A DNA stretch of 64,000 nucleotides, from positions 1,302,001 through 1,366,000 of the forward strand of contig NZ_JARVSM010000001.1 of assembly GCF_030209175.1 (NCBI RefSeq). The letters are read 5' to 3'. Position 1 is the stretch's first letter, and every line of letters starts with the position of its first letter. The notes beneath the pieces are model-generated. The model was not told the origin of the DNA. It saw only the letters and a list, made by a program, of their open reading frames with translations, and did not search any database. Positions 40,834-54,289 of this stretch are shown here, in pieces. A program made the translations under genes and the position numbers. This stretch comes from Pseudomonas sp. efr-133-TYG-5 (GTDB taxonomy: Bacteria; Pseudomonadota; Gammaproteobacteria; Pseudomonadales; Pseudomonadaceae).

Positions 40834-43800
40834 CAGAACTCCTCCATATCGTCAAGCAGGGCTTCCAGCTTGTTCAGTTTCTGTTCGTTGATTGCCCCGC
40901 CTCCTGTATCGAGGTGAGCGACAAAGTCGCTCAGGACGGGGTGCTGGAATAGCAGTTGCGGCGTCAGCGTCAGGCCCAGTTCCAGGGCGATGCGCGACAC
41001 GACATTGACTGCCAGCAGCGAGTGCCCGCCGAGTTCGAAGAAATGATCGTTGAGACCGATGCGTTCCACGCTGAGCACTTGCTGCCAGATTGCCGCGACC
41101 TGTTGCTCGAGCTCCGATTGCGGCGCGACATACGCGGCCTGCATCTGGCTGGCATCCACCGCCGGCAGCGCCTTGCGGTCGAGCTTGCCGTTGGGAGTCA
41201 GGGGCAACTGCTCAAGGAACAACAGGTGCGCGGGAATCATGTAGTCAGGTAACGAAGACTTGAGGCCAGTCTTTAGTCCGTCGCGCAGTTGGCGCTGCGC
41301 TTCACCGTCGTACACGTGCAGTTGCGGCGCGACCACATAGGCCACCAGTTGCGCGCCACCCTCGGCCTCGACGGCCAGCACGGCCGCCTCACTGATGCCC
41401 GGTTGCGCCAGCAGCCGCGCTTCGATTTCACCCAGTTCGATACGGAAACCACGGATTTTCACCTGATGGTCGATCCGCCCCATGTACTCAAGCTCACCGT
41501 CCTCGCGCTGACGAATCAGGTCGCCGGTGCGGTAGAGCCGCTCGCCGTTGCGGGCAAACGGGTTGGGCACGAACTTCTCGGCAGTCATCGCCGCCTTGCC
41601 CAGGTAACCGCGCGTGACGCCGGCACCGGACAGGTACAACTCGGCCGACACGCCGTGCGGCACCGCTTGCAGATCGGCATCGAGCAAGTGGCTGGCGGCG
41701 TGATCCAGTGCGTGGCCGATGCGCGCCTGGCCACCGGCGGTGCGGCGCGTCCAGGTCGAATAGGTGGTGTCTTCCGATGGACCGTAGAGGTCGTAGACAT
41801 GCTCGATGTTCGGCTGCTGATAGAGCGCGTCCACCAGCCCTTGCTTGAGCGGTTCGCCCGCCAGGTTGATGATCCGCACACCGGGCGGAATCTGCCCGGC
41901 CCGGTGCAAGGCGTTGATCGCCGACGGCACGGTGTTGATCAGGCGCACCTGGTCCCGCGCCGGCAGTTGCGGCAGTTCCAGCGCGTTGCGGGCGATGATC
42001 AGCGAGCCGCCGTTGGCCAGGGTGACGAACAGCTCCCACACCGACAGGTCGAAGCACACCGAGGTCGAGGCCAGCACGCCTTGAATGTCTTCGCGACGGT
42101 AGACCTTCGCCGACCAGTCGATCAGCGCCATGACGTTGCGGTGGGCAATCGCCACGCCCTTCGGCTTGCCGGTGGAGCCGGAGGTGTAGATCACGTAGGC
42201 GAGGTTGTCCGGGGTCACTGCGGTTTGCGGTGCCTGAGTCGGGTAGCCGCCCAGCTCCACCTGATCCAGCAGCAACACCTGCGTGTCGGACGGCACGGTC
42301 AGTGTTGCCGCCAGCATCTGTTCGGTGAGCAACACGCGCGCGCGGCTGTCTTCGAGCATGTAGGCGACGCGATCGGCCGGGTAATCCGGGTCCAGCGGCA
42401 CGTAGGCACCACCGGCCTTGAGCACCGCCAACAGGGCAACCAGCAACTGCTCGGAACGCGGCAAGGCCACGCCCACCCGCACTTCCGGGCCGACGTCGAG
42501 TTCGATCAGTTTGTGCGCCAGGCGGTTGGCCCGGGCGTCCAGTTCGGCGTAAGTCAGCGTCGCCTCGGCGAAGGTCACGGCCAGCGCATCCGGGGTGGCG
42601 GCAACCTGGCGGGCGATACCCTGGTGGATGCACAGATCGGTGGCGAACTCGGTGGCAACCGGCAGTGTGTCGATCAGACGCAATTGGCTGAGCGCACGCT
42701 CACCCGCCTCGGTCATCTGCTCTAGCAAACGCTGCAGGTGCGCCCCCAATTGCGCCACGCTGACATCGGCAAAACGGTCTCGCTGGTAGCTGAAGTGCAC
42801 CGACAGCTCGGCGCCCAGATGCACCAGCAGGGTCAACGGATAGTTGGTCTGTTCGTGGTTCTCCACCGCACCGAATCGCAGGCCTGGTGGCGCGCCTTGC
42901 TCCAGCGCTTCGGCGATCGGGTAGTTCTCGAACACCATCAGGCTGTCGAACAGTGCGTCACCGCCCTGCCCGGCCCAGCGCTGGATCTGTGCCAGCGGCG
43001 TGTGTTCGAACTCGCGCAGCGCCAGGTTCTGCGCCTGCACGTCTTGCAGCCAGCTGGCCAGGCTCTGCTGCGCTTGTGGCGCGGCAATCACCGGCAGGGT
43101 GTTGATGAACAGACCGACCTGCTGCTCGGCCCCCGGCAGATCCGCCGGACGCCCGGCGACGGTGGCGCCGAACGCCACGCAGTCCTTGCCGGTGTAGCGC
43201 TGCAAGAGCAGCAGCCACGCGGCTTGTACCAGGGTGTTGACGGTGACTTTCGAGGCCCGGGCGAACTCGCCCAGACGCTGGGTCAGACCGGCATCGAGCA
43301 CCTGGAAATGATCGCCATAACCGACGCTCGGCAGACCCGCATCGGGGCGCACGATGGCATCGGCCAGACGCGTCGGCTCCTGCAGGTTGCCCAGCGCCGC
43401 CAGCCAGTAGGCTTCGGCGATCGCCGCGTCCTGACGTTGCAGCCAGGCGATGTAATCGCGGTAGCGCCCGGTCGGACGCGGCAGCGCTTGGCCGCTGTAA
43501 TGCTGCAACACTTCGCCAAGCAACTGCGCGCTGCTCCAGCCGTCCATCAGGATGTGATGGTTGGTGTAGATCAGGTGATGGCGTTCGGCGGCCGTGCGCA
43601 CCAGCACCAGACGCAGCAACGGTGCGCGGGTCAGGTCCAGGCCTTGCGCGCGTTCTTCGTCGGCAAGTTTTTTCAGCGCGGCATCGAAGTCGGCCTGGCC
43701 CTGCCAGTCGAGCACGCGGAACGGCACGTCGAGCCGACGCTGCACCACTTGCACCGGCTGCTCCAGATCGCCCTGCCAGGCGAAGCCGGTGCGCAGGATG

Positions 43801-46800
43801 TCATGGGCATCCACCACCGCTTGCCACGCGGCGCGGAAACGCTGCGGGTCGACGCCCTCGATGTCCAGACGCATCTGGTTGATGTAGTCGCCGTTGCCGT
43901 GTTCGAGCAAAGTGTGGAACAGCATGCCCTGCTGCATCGGCGACAGCGGGTAGATGTCGTCGATGCTCTGCGGTTGCGGCGCCAGCACATCGAGCTGGGC
44001 CTGGGTCAGGGTCGCCAGCGGGAAGTCCGACGGGGTCACGCCACGGTTGCCACTGTCGCAGCAATGGCCGATCAGCGCGGTCAGTTCCTGCAGGTAATCG
44101 TCGGCCAGGCGCTGGATGGTCGCGGGTTCGAACATCTCGCGGCTGAAGGTCCAGCTCAGGTCCAGTTCGCCGTTGAACACCTTGCCATCGAGGGCCAGCG
44201 GGCTGCCCAGCGGACCTTGCAGGTTGACTTCTGCGCCGCCGGATTCGCTGGTCGGCACGAACAGCGCTTGCTCGCCGGCAGCGAAACTGCCGTCGAACTG
44301 GCCCAGGTAGTTGAAGGTCAGGCGCGGCGTCGGCAGCGCTTGCAGGGTGGCCCGGGCGTGGTCGTCGCCCAGATGCGCGAGGGCACCGAAACCGATGCCT
44401 TTGTTCGGGATCGCCCGCAGCTGTTCCTTGATCTGTTTCAGCGAGGTGCCGAGGTCGGCGCTCGGGGTCAGTTTTGCCGGGAACAGGCTGGTGAACCAGC
44501 CCACGGTGCGGGTCAGGTCGACGTGATCGAACAGGTCTTCACGACCGTGCCCTTCCAGTTGCACCAGCACATTGTCGTCTCCCGTCCAGCGCACCATCAC
44601 CCGCGCCAGCGCGGTCAGCAGCAGGTCGTTGACCTGGGTGCGATAGGCCGCCGGGGCCTCCTGCAACAGTTGGCGGGTCAGGATCTTGTCCAGCGGCGTG
44701 CGAATCGCCAGTGCCTGGCAATGTTGCTGGCCGCCGTGCGGGTTGTCGTACGGCAACGCGTTCGATGCGCCGTGCAGTTGTTGCTGCCAGAAAGCCAGCT
44801 CGGCTTGCAGCGGCGCACTGCCGGCGTAGTCCTGCAACGCTTCGGTCCAGGCCTTCACAGCGCTGGTCTTGGCCGGTAGTTGCACGGCTGCCCCCGCCTG
44901 GATCTGCCGGTAAGCGCTTTGCAGGTCTTCGAACAGAATTCGCCACGACACGCCATCCACCACTAGGTGATGAACCACCAGCAACAGGCGCTGGCTGCCA
45001 TCGGCGAGGTTTGCCAGCACCGCGCGGATCAGCGAACCGCCGCTCAGTTGCAGACTGCGCTGGGCCTGGTTGCCGAGTGCTTCGAGCGCCGCCAGATCGG
45101 GCACCTCGACGTGCCACAGCACGGTTTCGCCGGCCTGGGTTTCGACGTCGCGGTACTGCGCCGTCCAACCCTGCCCTTGTTCGGCAAAATCCAGGCGCAG
45201 GCTGTCGTGATGCACCACCAGCGCATCCAGGGCTTGCTCGAGAACCACAGCGTCCAACGCCTGAGTGGTCTTGAGCATCACCGACTGGTTCCAGTGATGA
45301 CGGTCGGGAATCGGCTGGGCGAAGAACCACTGATGAATCGGCAGCAGCGCGGTGGCGCCGGTCACCGCTTGCTGATCGATCTGCTGCAGCGGCGCGCCGC
45401 TCTGTACCACATTGGCCAGGGCCTGGATCGTCTGGTGCTGGAACAGGTCTTTCGGGGTGAAGCGCAACCCGGCCTGACGGGCACGGCTGACCACCTGGAT
45501 CGAGATGATCGAATCACCGCCCAGCTCGAAGAAGTTGTCGGTCAGGCCGACGCGCTGCAGCTTCAGCACGTCCTGCCAGATCGTTGCCAGTTGCTGCTCC
45601 AGTGCGCTTTGCGGCGCCACGTAAGACTGCTGCAATTGGCTGACATCAGGCTTGGGCAGGTTCTTGCGATCGAGCTTGCCGTTCGGCGTCAGCGGCATGC
45701 GCTCGAGGGTCAGCACGTAGGCCGGCACCATGTGCGCCGGTAAAGTGGCCTTGAGTTGCGCCCGCAGTTGCTCGGCGAAATCGGCCTGTTGCGCGTCGCC
45801 GACCACGTACGCCACCAGGCGTTTGCTGCCGGCGCTTTCCTGGGCCACGACCACCGCTTCACGCACGCCGTCAAGGGCTTGCAGACTGGCTTCGATCTCG
45901 CCCAGTTCGATGCGGAACCCGCGGATCTTCACCTGGTTGTCGATACGTTCCAGGTAATCGAAGGTGCCGTCGGCGCGCTGGCGCACCAGGTCACCAGTGC
46001 GGTACAGCACGCCACCGGTTGCGCTGAACGGGTCCGCGACAAAACGCTCGGCGGTCAGCGCCGGACGATTCAGGTAACCACGGGCCACGCCGCTGCCTCC
46101 CAGGTACAGCTCGCCGGCCATGCCTTGCGGCAGCAGGTTCAGATCGGCGTCGAGCACGTAGGCGCTGCGGTCGCCGATGCGGCTGCCGATCGGCGCATAC
46201 GCAGCGCCGCACGGCACCTCGCGACCGGCCTTCCAGATCAGCGGCGTGACCACGGTTTCGGTCGGGCCGTAGCCGTTGATGATGTACTCCGGATTCAGCG
46301 CACGCTTGACCCGTTCGAAACTCGCATTCGGCACCGCATCGCCGCCGAAGCAGTAGATGCGCACCGGCGGCGGATTGCCCACGCGTTCGGCGTGTTCGGC
46401 CAGTTGTTGCAGGTACACCGGCGGAAACGCGACCACGGTCACGCCGTGCTCGATCATCGCGTTGTAGGTCTGCTCCGGCGTCCACAGGCTGTCGTCGCGG
46501 ATCAGCAACGAGCCGCCGTGGGTCAGACTGGTCAGCCAGCGCTCATGGGCACCGTCGAAGGCGAACGACATGAAGTGGAATTCGCAATCGCTGGCGCGCA
46601 TTTCATAGCGCTCGCCAATGGCCAGGCAGTGCATCGCCAGCGGCCCGTGGGTGACGCTGACGCCTTTCGGATTGCCGGTGGAACCGGAGGTGTAGATCAC
46701 ATAGGCCAGGTTGTCCGGGTCCAGCGTTACCAGCGGCGCCTGCGCCGAATGGCCGCTGAGGTCGAGGCGATCCAGCTCCAGCACGCTCATGGCGTCGTCG

Positions 46801-49800
46801 ATCGGCAGCTGCGCCGAGACCCGGGAATCGGTCAGCAGCAGCGCCAGCCCAGCATCCTGCATCAGGTACGCCAGACGCTCGCGCGGGTAGCTGGTGTCGA
46901 GCGGCACATAGGCGCCGCCGGCCTTGAGCACCGCCAGCAAGGCAACGATCAGCCCTTCACCGCGCGGCATTGCCACGCCGACGCGCACTTCAGCACGCAC
47001 GCCACGGGCCACCAGCTCATGGGCCAGTCGGTTGGCGCGGGCATCGAGTTCACCGTAGCTGTAATGCTTGCCATTGAAGATGACTGCCGTGCGATCCGGC
47101 TGCTGCGCCGCCAATCGGGCGTAGCGCTGGTGCACCGGGATATCGCTCGGGTACGCCTGCGGATGGTTCTGCGCCTGTTGCCGCGCCTGTTCGTCGGCCG
47201 TGGCCAGGGCGATTTCACCGAGACGACGCTCGGCGGAGTCGGCGAACTGCTCCAGCACGTGCAGCAACTGTGCGCTCAGGCGCTCGACCGTGGCGACGCT
47301 GAAATGCGCCTGATCGAAGCTCATGTGCAGCGCCAGGGTTTCGCCCAGCGTCACGCCGAGGGTCAGCGGATAGTGAGTCTGATCCTGGTTGGCGACTGCG
47401 CCGAACACCACGCCCTGGGCGGTGCCGTGTTGCAGCGCTTCGGAAATCGGGAAATTTTCGAACACCAGCAGCGTGTCGAACAGCGACTCGCCGCCCTGTC
47501 CGGCCCAGCGCTGGATGCTCGCCAGCGGCGTGTGTTCGAACTCGCGCAGCGCCAGGTTCTGCGCCTGTACCGCCGCCAGCCATGCGGCCACGGTCTGATC
47601 CGGACGACTGCCGGCGATCACCGGCAAGGTGTTGATGAACAGACCGACCTGCTGCTCGATCCCCACCAGTTCGGCCGGCCGCCCGGCCACGGTGGTGCCG
47701 AACGCCACGCAGGCGCTGCCGGTATAGCGCTGCAACAGCAGCAGCCACGCGGCTTGCACCAGGGTGTTGACGGTGACTTTCTGCTCCCGGGCAAACGCGT
47801 GCAAACGCCGGGTGCGCGAGGCCTCGAGATCGTAATGCCTGAGCAGGTGCCCGCCTTCGCTGCGCACTTCGCCAGCGCCGGCCGCGGCTTGCGCCAGCAC
47901 CGTCGGCTCGTGGAAATCCGCCAGTTGTTGCAGCCAGAACGCTTCGCTGAGCGCCACGTCCTGACGTTGCAGCCACTGGATGTAATCCGAGTAACGGCTG
48001 AGCGGACGCGGTGGTTGCTGGCCGGCATAGCGTTGCAGGACTTCGCCGAGCATCTGCGCACTGCTCCAGCCGTCCATCAGGATGTGGTGGTTGGTGAAGA
48101 TCAGGTGATGACGCGTGTCGCTGACGCGGATCAGGGTCACCCGCAGCAGCCCGGCCTGGCTCAGGTCGAAACCTTCAGCCAGGTCGGCGGCGGTGAAATC
48201 CTTGAGGGCCTGGGCGATGTCGCTGCGCTCGCGCCAGTCGAGCAGCGTGTACGGCAACGCCAGTTGGCGATGGATGATCTGCAGTTGTTCCTGCAGTTCG
48301 CCCTGCCAGATGAAGCCGCTGCGCAGGATGTCGTGGGCGTCCATGGTCGCTTGCCACGCCGCGCGGAAACGCTCGGGATCGAGGCCGTCGACATCGACGC
48401 ACAACTGGTTGATGTAAGTGCCGCTGCCCTGCTCGTACAAGGTGTGGAACAGCATGCCCTGCTGCATCGGCGACAACGGATAGAGGTCTTCGATGTTGGC
48501 GGCCGGCACCGCGATTGCGTCCAGTTGCGCCTGATCGATGTGCGCCAGCGGGAAGTCCGACGGCGTCACGCCCATCGCATCCGCATCGCAGCAATGGCGG
48601 ATCAACGCTTGCAGTTCACGCTCGTAATCCTCGGCGAGGCGGGCGATGGTCGCCTCGTTGAATTGCTCGCGGCTGAAGGTCCAGCGCAGGTCGAGTTCGC
48701 CGTCGTAGACCTGGCCTTCGACGCCCAGCCAGTTGTCCAGCGGCGCATCGAGGCTTTGCTCCAGCCCAGCGCTGTCACCGGCCGGGCTGAACAGCGCACC
48801 GTCCTCGGCATCGAAGCTGCCATCGAACTGGCCGAGGTAGTTGAAGGTGATGCGCGGCAGCGCCAGCGCCTTGAGGCTGGCCTGGGTGGCTGCGTCACCG
48901 AGATGGCGCAGTACACCGAAACCGATGCCCTTGTGCGGAATGGCGCGCAGTTGTTCCTTGATCTGTTTAATCGCCGCCGCGACAGAATCCGCCGGGGTCA
49001 GGCGCACCGGGAACAGGCTGGTGAACCAGCCGACGGTGCGGGTCAGGTCAACGTCGTCGAACAGGTCTTCGCGGCCATGGCCTTCCAGCTGAATCAGGGT
49101 GTCGGCGTAGCCGGTCCAGCGGCTGATGACTCGCGCCAGTGCGGTGAGCAACAGGTCGTTGACCTGCGTGCGATAAGCGGCCGGGGCTTGTTGCAGCAAT
49201 TGCTGGGTAAAGGTTTTGTCGAGGCGGCTGTGCAGCACCAAGGCGTGACGACTTTGCAGACTGCCTTGCGGGTTGTCGCAGGGCAGATCGAGTGCCGCGC
49301 CGTCGAGTTGCTGCTTCCAGAATCCCAGCTCGGCGTGCAACGCTTCGGTCGCGGCATAGGCCTGCAGATGCTCGCCCCAGGCCTTGTAGGCGCTGGTTTT
49401 CGCTGGCAGCTTGATCGCGGTTTTTTGCGCGGCCTGTTGATAAGCCCGTTGCAGGTCTTCCAGCAGGATCCGCCAGGAAACACCGTCCACCACCAGGTGA
49501 TGCACCGCCAGCAGCAGACGCTGGCTGCCATCGGCGACGTTCGCCAGCACCGCGCGCAGCAGCGGGCCGTTTTCCAGATTCAGGCTTTGCTGGGCCTTGG
49601 CGTACAACGCTTGCAGTTCGCTGTCGGCCAGCGTGTCGGCGGTCCACAACAGTTCCGGCTCGTGCGCAATTGGCGCCACTTCGGCCCGCCAGCCTTCAGT
49701 GCTTTCAACGAAGCGCGAACGCAGGCCGTCGTGGTGCGCGAGCAATGCATTCAGCGCCTGAAGCAGCGCCTCGGCGTTCAGGGTTTGATGACTGCGCAGC

Positions 49801-52800
49801 AGCACCGCCTGGTTCCAGTGGTGACGCTGGGGAATCGAGTCTTCGAAGAATACTTGCTGGATCGGCAACAACGGCAGTTCGCCGCTCACCGGGCCCTGAT
49901 CGATGCTCACGCCAGCGCTGCCCTGCTGCGCCACACTGGCCAGGCCTTGCACGGTCTGGTGCTGGAACAGGTCGCGGGGGCTGAAATGAATGCCGGCCTG
50001 ACGCGAGCGGCTGACCACCTGAATCGAGATGATCGAGTCGCCGCCCAGCTCGAAGAAGTTATCGGTGAGGCCGACCTGTTCGAGCTTGAGCACGTCCTGC
50101 CAGATGCCGGCAATCTTCTGTTCCAGCTCGCTGCGCGGCGCAACGAACGCCTGCTGCATCTGGCTGGCGTCCGGCGCCGGCAAGGCCTTGCGGTCCAGTT
50201 TGCCGTTCGGGCTCAGGGGCAGTTCGGCGAGGAACAGCAGCTGCGTCGGCAGCATGTAGTCCGGCAGGCTGTCCTTGAGCTGCGCCTTGATCGCTTCCCG
50301 CGCCGCGACTTGTTCATCGGGGTTCGCTGCAACCACCGATGCCTGCTTCGGCACCACGTAGGCCACCAGTTGCAGGCTGCTGCCGCCCTGCACGGCGAGC
50401 ACCACGGCTGCGCTGACGTCGTTCAGTTCCAGCAGGCGTGCTTCGACTTCACCCAGCTCGATACGGAAACCGCGGATCTTCACTTGATGGTCAACGCGAC
50501 CGACGTATTCGATCTGGCCGCGGGCGTTGTAGCGCACCAGGTCGCCGGTGCGGTACAGACGCGCGCCGCTGGTGGAAAACGGATCGGGAATGAAGCGCTC
50601 GGCGGTCAGATCGGCACGCTGGAAGTAACCGCGCGCCAGCAGCTCGCCGCCGATCAGCAACTCACCGACCACACCGACCGGGGTCGGTTGGCCATCGGCA
50701 TCCAGCAGATAGGTGTGACGGCCCGGCAGCGGTTGACCGATCGGCATCGTCAGCGGCAACGGCTGGCGCCCGGACACGTAGTCGCTGCAATCGAGGGTGG
50801 TCGCAGTGACCGTGGCTTCGGTCGGGCCGTAGGTGTTGAGCAATCTGACGTGTTCGAGCCCGGCCTGCCGCCAGGCCTGCACGCCTTCCGGCGGCATCGC
50901 CTCACCGCCACTGTGCACCTGACGCAGCGCCGCGTAGTCACGCGGGCCGGCAGCGGCGAATTCCTTGGCGATCATGTTCCAGTAGGCGGTGGTCAGGTCC
51001 ATGACCGTGATGCCGAGTTCGACAATGTTCCGGTACAGGGTTTCGCTGTCCCACACCTCATTGCCGCGCAACACCACCGAGGCGCCGCAGGTCAGCGGGC
51101 CGAACAGCTGCTCGCCGAAGGCATCGAAGTTGAAGGTCGCGAATTGCAGCGCGCAATCAGCCGCGCTCAAGCCGTAGTAACGCTGCGAGGCGAACGCGTG
51201 CTTGCTCAACGCACCGTGGCTGATGCCGACGCCTTTCGGGCGCCCGGTGGAGCCGGAGGTGAACATCACGTAGGCGAGGTTGTCGGCCCACACGGCAAGT
51301 TGCGGGTTGCTTTCATCGGCGTCGGACCAGGCTTCGGCCTGATCCAGGCACAGGCTCCGGACGTTCTGCGGCACCGGCAGATGCGCGAGCAGATGGCTTT
51401 GGCTCAGCAACAAACGGCTGCCGCTGTCTTCGATCATGCCCAGCAGGCGATCACGCGGGTATTGCGGATCCAGCGGCACGTAAGCGCCACCGGCCTTGAG
51501 CACGGCGAGGATGGCGACGATCAGCTCCAGGCCGCGATCCACCGCCACGCCCACCAGCACCTCCGGGCCGACGCCTTGCGCCAGCAGCGTGCGCGCCAGG
51601 CGATTGGCCCGGGCGTTGAGCTGGGCGTAAGTCAGGCGCTGGCCATCGAAAATCAGTGCAACGGCATCCGGCGTCAGCGCAGCCTGGGCTTCGAACAGTT
51701 GATGCACCGGGCGCTCGCTCGGCCACTGGCTGTCGTGGCGGCCCCAGTCGTGAGTCAGCTGTTCCAGCTCGGTCGTTTCCAGCAACGCGATGTCACCGAC
51801 GCGCTGCTGCGGATTGCTGACCAGGCTGCGCAGCAGGTGTGTCCAGTGCCGCGCCATGCGTTCGATGGTTGCGGGCTCGAACAGATCCGTGGCGTAGGTG
51901 AACGCCGCGTGCAGTTGCCCGCCCTTCTCGTAGGTGTCCAGGCTCAGGTCGAACTGGGTGCTGCGGCTTTGCCACTCGATGACGCCCAGCTCCAGACCGC
52001 TGCCGACCTTGAGCGTGGTGACATCGGCGACTTCCGGCTGGTGGTTGTACATCACCTGGAACAGCGGGTTGTAGCTCAGGCTGCGCTCCAGTTTCAGCGC
52101 CTCGACCAGACGTTCGAACGGCAAATCCTGATGGGCCTGGGCGCCGAGGGCAGTTTCCTTGAGATCACGCAGCAGCTCGGCGATGGCGGTCTGCCCGTTC
52201 AGTTCGACGCGCAGTACCTGGGTGTTGACGAAGAAACCGATCAGCCCTTCGATTTCCCGGCGGTTACGGTTGGCGATCGGCACGCCGACGCGCAGGTCGG
52301 TCTGGCCGGTGTAACGGTGCAGCAGAATATTGAAGGTGGCGAGCAACAGCATGAACAGCGTCACCTCGTGCTGACGGGCGATGTCGCGCAATTGCTCGAC
52401 CAGCGCGGCGTCCACCACGCTTTCCAGGCGCTGCCCGTGATTGCTCGGCAGCAACGGGCGCGGGTGATCCAGCGGCAATTCCAGCACCGGGTGTTCGTCA
52501 CCCATCTGCGCCAGCCAGTAGTCGAGTTGGCGCTGCTGTTCGCCCGCCTCCAGCCAGCGCCGCTGCCACAGGGCGTAGTCACTGTATTGCACCGCCAGCG
52601 GCGGCAGCTCGGCAGTGCCGCCCTGATCGTGAGCGTCATAGAAGCGGCAGAATTCGTCGATCAACACGTTCATCGACCAGCCGTCGGAGACGATGTGGTG
52701 CAGCGTCAGCAGCAGCACGTGTTCCTGCTCGGCCAGCTGCAACAGGCACACCCGCAGCAGCGGGCCGTTGGCCAGGTCGAACGGCAGCAGCGATTGCTCC

Positions 52801-53243
52801 TGCGCGGCGGCGGCCACCCGGGCCTCGCGTTCGCCGGCCGGCAAAGCGCTGAGGTCGCTGCGCTGGATGTCCAGCGGCTGTTGCAGCGGCACTTGCCGCA
52901 GGCTGTCGTCAGGCTGCTGCTGGAACACCGTGCGCAGGGTTTCGTGACGTTCGATCAGGCTGGCGAAGGCTTGTTCCAGCGCCGACTGGTTCAAGCGACC
53001 GGTCAGGCGCACCGCGGCCGGCAGGTTGTAGGCGCCGCTTTGCGGGTCCAGATGCCAGAGAAACCACATGCGTTGCTGCGCATAGGACAGCGCCTGCCGG
53101 TCCTCGGCCTCGACCCCGGCGGGAATCGGAAACCGGGAAAAATCCACCCCTTCTTTCGCCAGCGCAGCCAGGAACATCTGGCGCTTTTCCAGGGGTAACC
53201 CGATAAACCGGCGAGCGAGTTTCAAGGAGTCTTCTGCATTCAT
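40833..53243 (-). CDS. pvdI: Internal pyoverdine peptide synthetase (basic residue, D-OHOrn, Ala)
   Basis: The 4136-aa NRPS has three modules and no TE. Module 1: C ([10 protein letters not shown] near 187), A (540-1015), T (1068), E (HHLVVDG near 1250). Module 2: DCL C (1592), A (2065-2522), T (2578), E (2762). Module 3: DCL C (3098), A (3567-4018), T (GGHSLL near 4077), short tail. Pocket codes are DAEDHGTVTK (unassigned; two acidic pocket residues suggest a basic side chain such as Lys), DGEACGGVTK (OHOrn, epimerised) and DLWNNALTYK (close to the Ala code DLFNNALTYK). The first C is LCL type, fitting the L-Dab end of PvdL. The last T hands L-Ala to the LCL-type C of the next protein. Transcription likely starts at the PvdS-like box 56 bases upstream. 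The name is positional; pvdI/pvdJ usage varies between species. Confidence 0.93.
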
Positions 53244-53298
53244 TTCTTGGCATCCGGATCAGTAGGCAGGCAGCACAAAGGCACGTCGTCCCTATAAA

Positions 53299-53321
53299 AC
53301 GAATGCAGACCGGAAAAATTA
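53299..53321 (-). promoter_or_regulatory. PvdS-like box of the NRPS operon with 15-base spacer
   Basis: On the minus strand TAATT (53321-53317) and CGT (53301-53299) are separated by 15 bases, not the usual 16. It lies 56 bases before the first NRPS gene. A Fur-like imperfect dyad TGAGAACAACTGTCA starts 6 bases further upstream. Confidence 0.6.
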
Positions 53322-53383
53322 GCGAATGAGAACAACTGTCAGAGGGGCAGCTGCAAGCTCAAAGCTGCAAGCCACAAGAGGGA

Positions 53384-53413
53384 GCGACTGCCTGGCAAAA
53401 AGCCTGCAGTCGC
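53384..53413 (-). terminator. Hairpin after the type II thioesterase gene
   Basis: Arms GCGACTGC and GCAGTCGC flank an inner GGC/GCC pair, 11 bases past the thioesterase stop. No clear U-run follows. Next to it (53350-53372) lies the direct repeat AGCTGCAAGC. Confidence 0.5.
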
Positions 53414-53423
53414 CAGTTGAAAC

Positions 53424-54161
53424 TCAGGCGCTGACGGCCAGCGCGTGGCGCCGGTAATGCACCTCAAGTTGATCCTTGATCACCTTGAGCACCCGAGCTT
53501 CGTGCTCATGAATGAAGAAGTGCCCACCGGCCAGCATGTCCACCGAGAAGCTGCCCGAGGTTTCCTTGCTCCAGCCGATCAATTGCTCGGTGGCGGCCTT
53601 GTCGGCCTTGCCGCCCAGCACATGCACCGGGCAATTGAGCAGCGGGCGCTGCAACGGCTGGAATTTGCCGCACAGCAGGAAATCCGCGCGCAGGATCGGC
53701 AGGGTCAGGCTCATCAATTCTTGGTTGGCCAGCACTTCTTCGCGGGTGCCGTTGAGCGTGCGCAACTGATCGATCAGTTCGGCGTCGGTCTTGGGCTCGG
53801 CAAAACCGCGGTCGTAATCGGCGCGCATGGTCGGTGCCGCCGTCCCCGAAGCGAACAGCGCCACCGGCTCCGGGCAGCCCAGAGCGCGCAGTGCATGGGC
53901 GATTTCGCAGGCCAGCAACGCGCCCAGGCTATGGCCGAACAGCGCATAAGGCGCCTTGAGCGTCGGGCGCAGTTCCCTGGCCAGTTGCAGCGCCAGTACG
54001 CGCATGTCGGTGTGCAGCGGTTCGTTGAACCTTGCGCCACGCCCCGGCAGCTCCACCGGTTGCAATTGCAGCCATTGCGGCAGCTTCGGCCGCCAGCGGC
54101 TGTAAACCATGGCACTGGCACCGGAGTACGGCAGGCACAGCAGGGTCAACTTGGTCACCAC
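53424..54161 (-). CDS. pvdG: Type II thioesterase (PvdG-like)
   Basis: A 245-aa alpha/beta hydrolase of the NRPS editing thioesterase type. The N-terminal motif LLCLPYSGASAMVY, nucleophile motif GHSLGAL near residue 97, and the catalytic His in GGHFFIHEHE near 220 are all present. Such enzymes remove wrong acyl groups from carrier domains. The start codon is GTG (54161, with GAGGGAAGC upstream); the next codon is also GTG. It has its own PvdS box and is divergent from the SCP2-cupin gene. In P. aeruginosa pvdG lies by pvdL, not here, so this could be pvdG moved or a second copy. Confidence 0.87.
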   Translation of the reverse strand: MVTKLTLLCLPYSGASAMVYSRWRPKLPQWLQLQPVELPGRGARFNEPLHTDMRVLALQLARELRPTLKAPYALFGHSLGALLACEIAHALRALGCPEPVALFASGTAAPTMRADYDRGFAEPKTDAELIDQLRTLNGTREEVLANQELMSLTLPILRADFLLCGKFQPLQRPLLNCPVHVLGGKADKAATEQLIGWSKETSGSFSVDMLAGGHFFIHEHEARVLKVIKDQLEVHYRRHALAVSA

Positions 54162-54193
54162 GCTTCCCTCGAAAAATGTCTCTTCCAGAGGTT

Positions 54194-54217
54194 ACGGATC
54201 AACGACCGGGCAAATTA
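54194..54217 (-). promoter_or_regulatory. PvdS iron-starvation box of the type II thioesterase gene
   Basis: On the minus strand TAATT (54217-54213), 16 bases, CGT (54196-54194), 33 bases before the GTG start. It is back to back with the box of the divergent SCP2-cupin gene. Confidence 0.75.
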
Positions 54218-54229
54218 GTCGAAGACGGC

Positions 54230-54253
54230 TAAATTCCCCGGGCAAACCCTCGT
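54230..54253 (+). promoter_or_regulatory. PvdS iron-starvation box of the SCP2-cupin gene
   Basis: TAAAT (54230-54234), 16 bases, CGT (54251-54253), 37 bases before the ATG. A perfect consensus match, preceded by GGC as in several other boxes here. Confidence 0.86.
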
Positions 54254-54289
54254 TAACCGTTCAGGCCAAAACAACAACGAGGAGTCACC

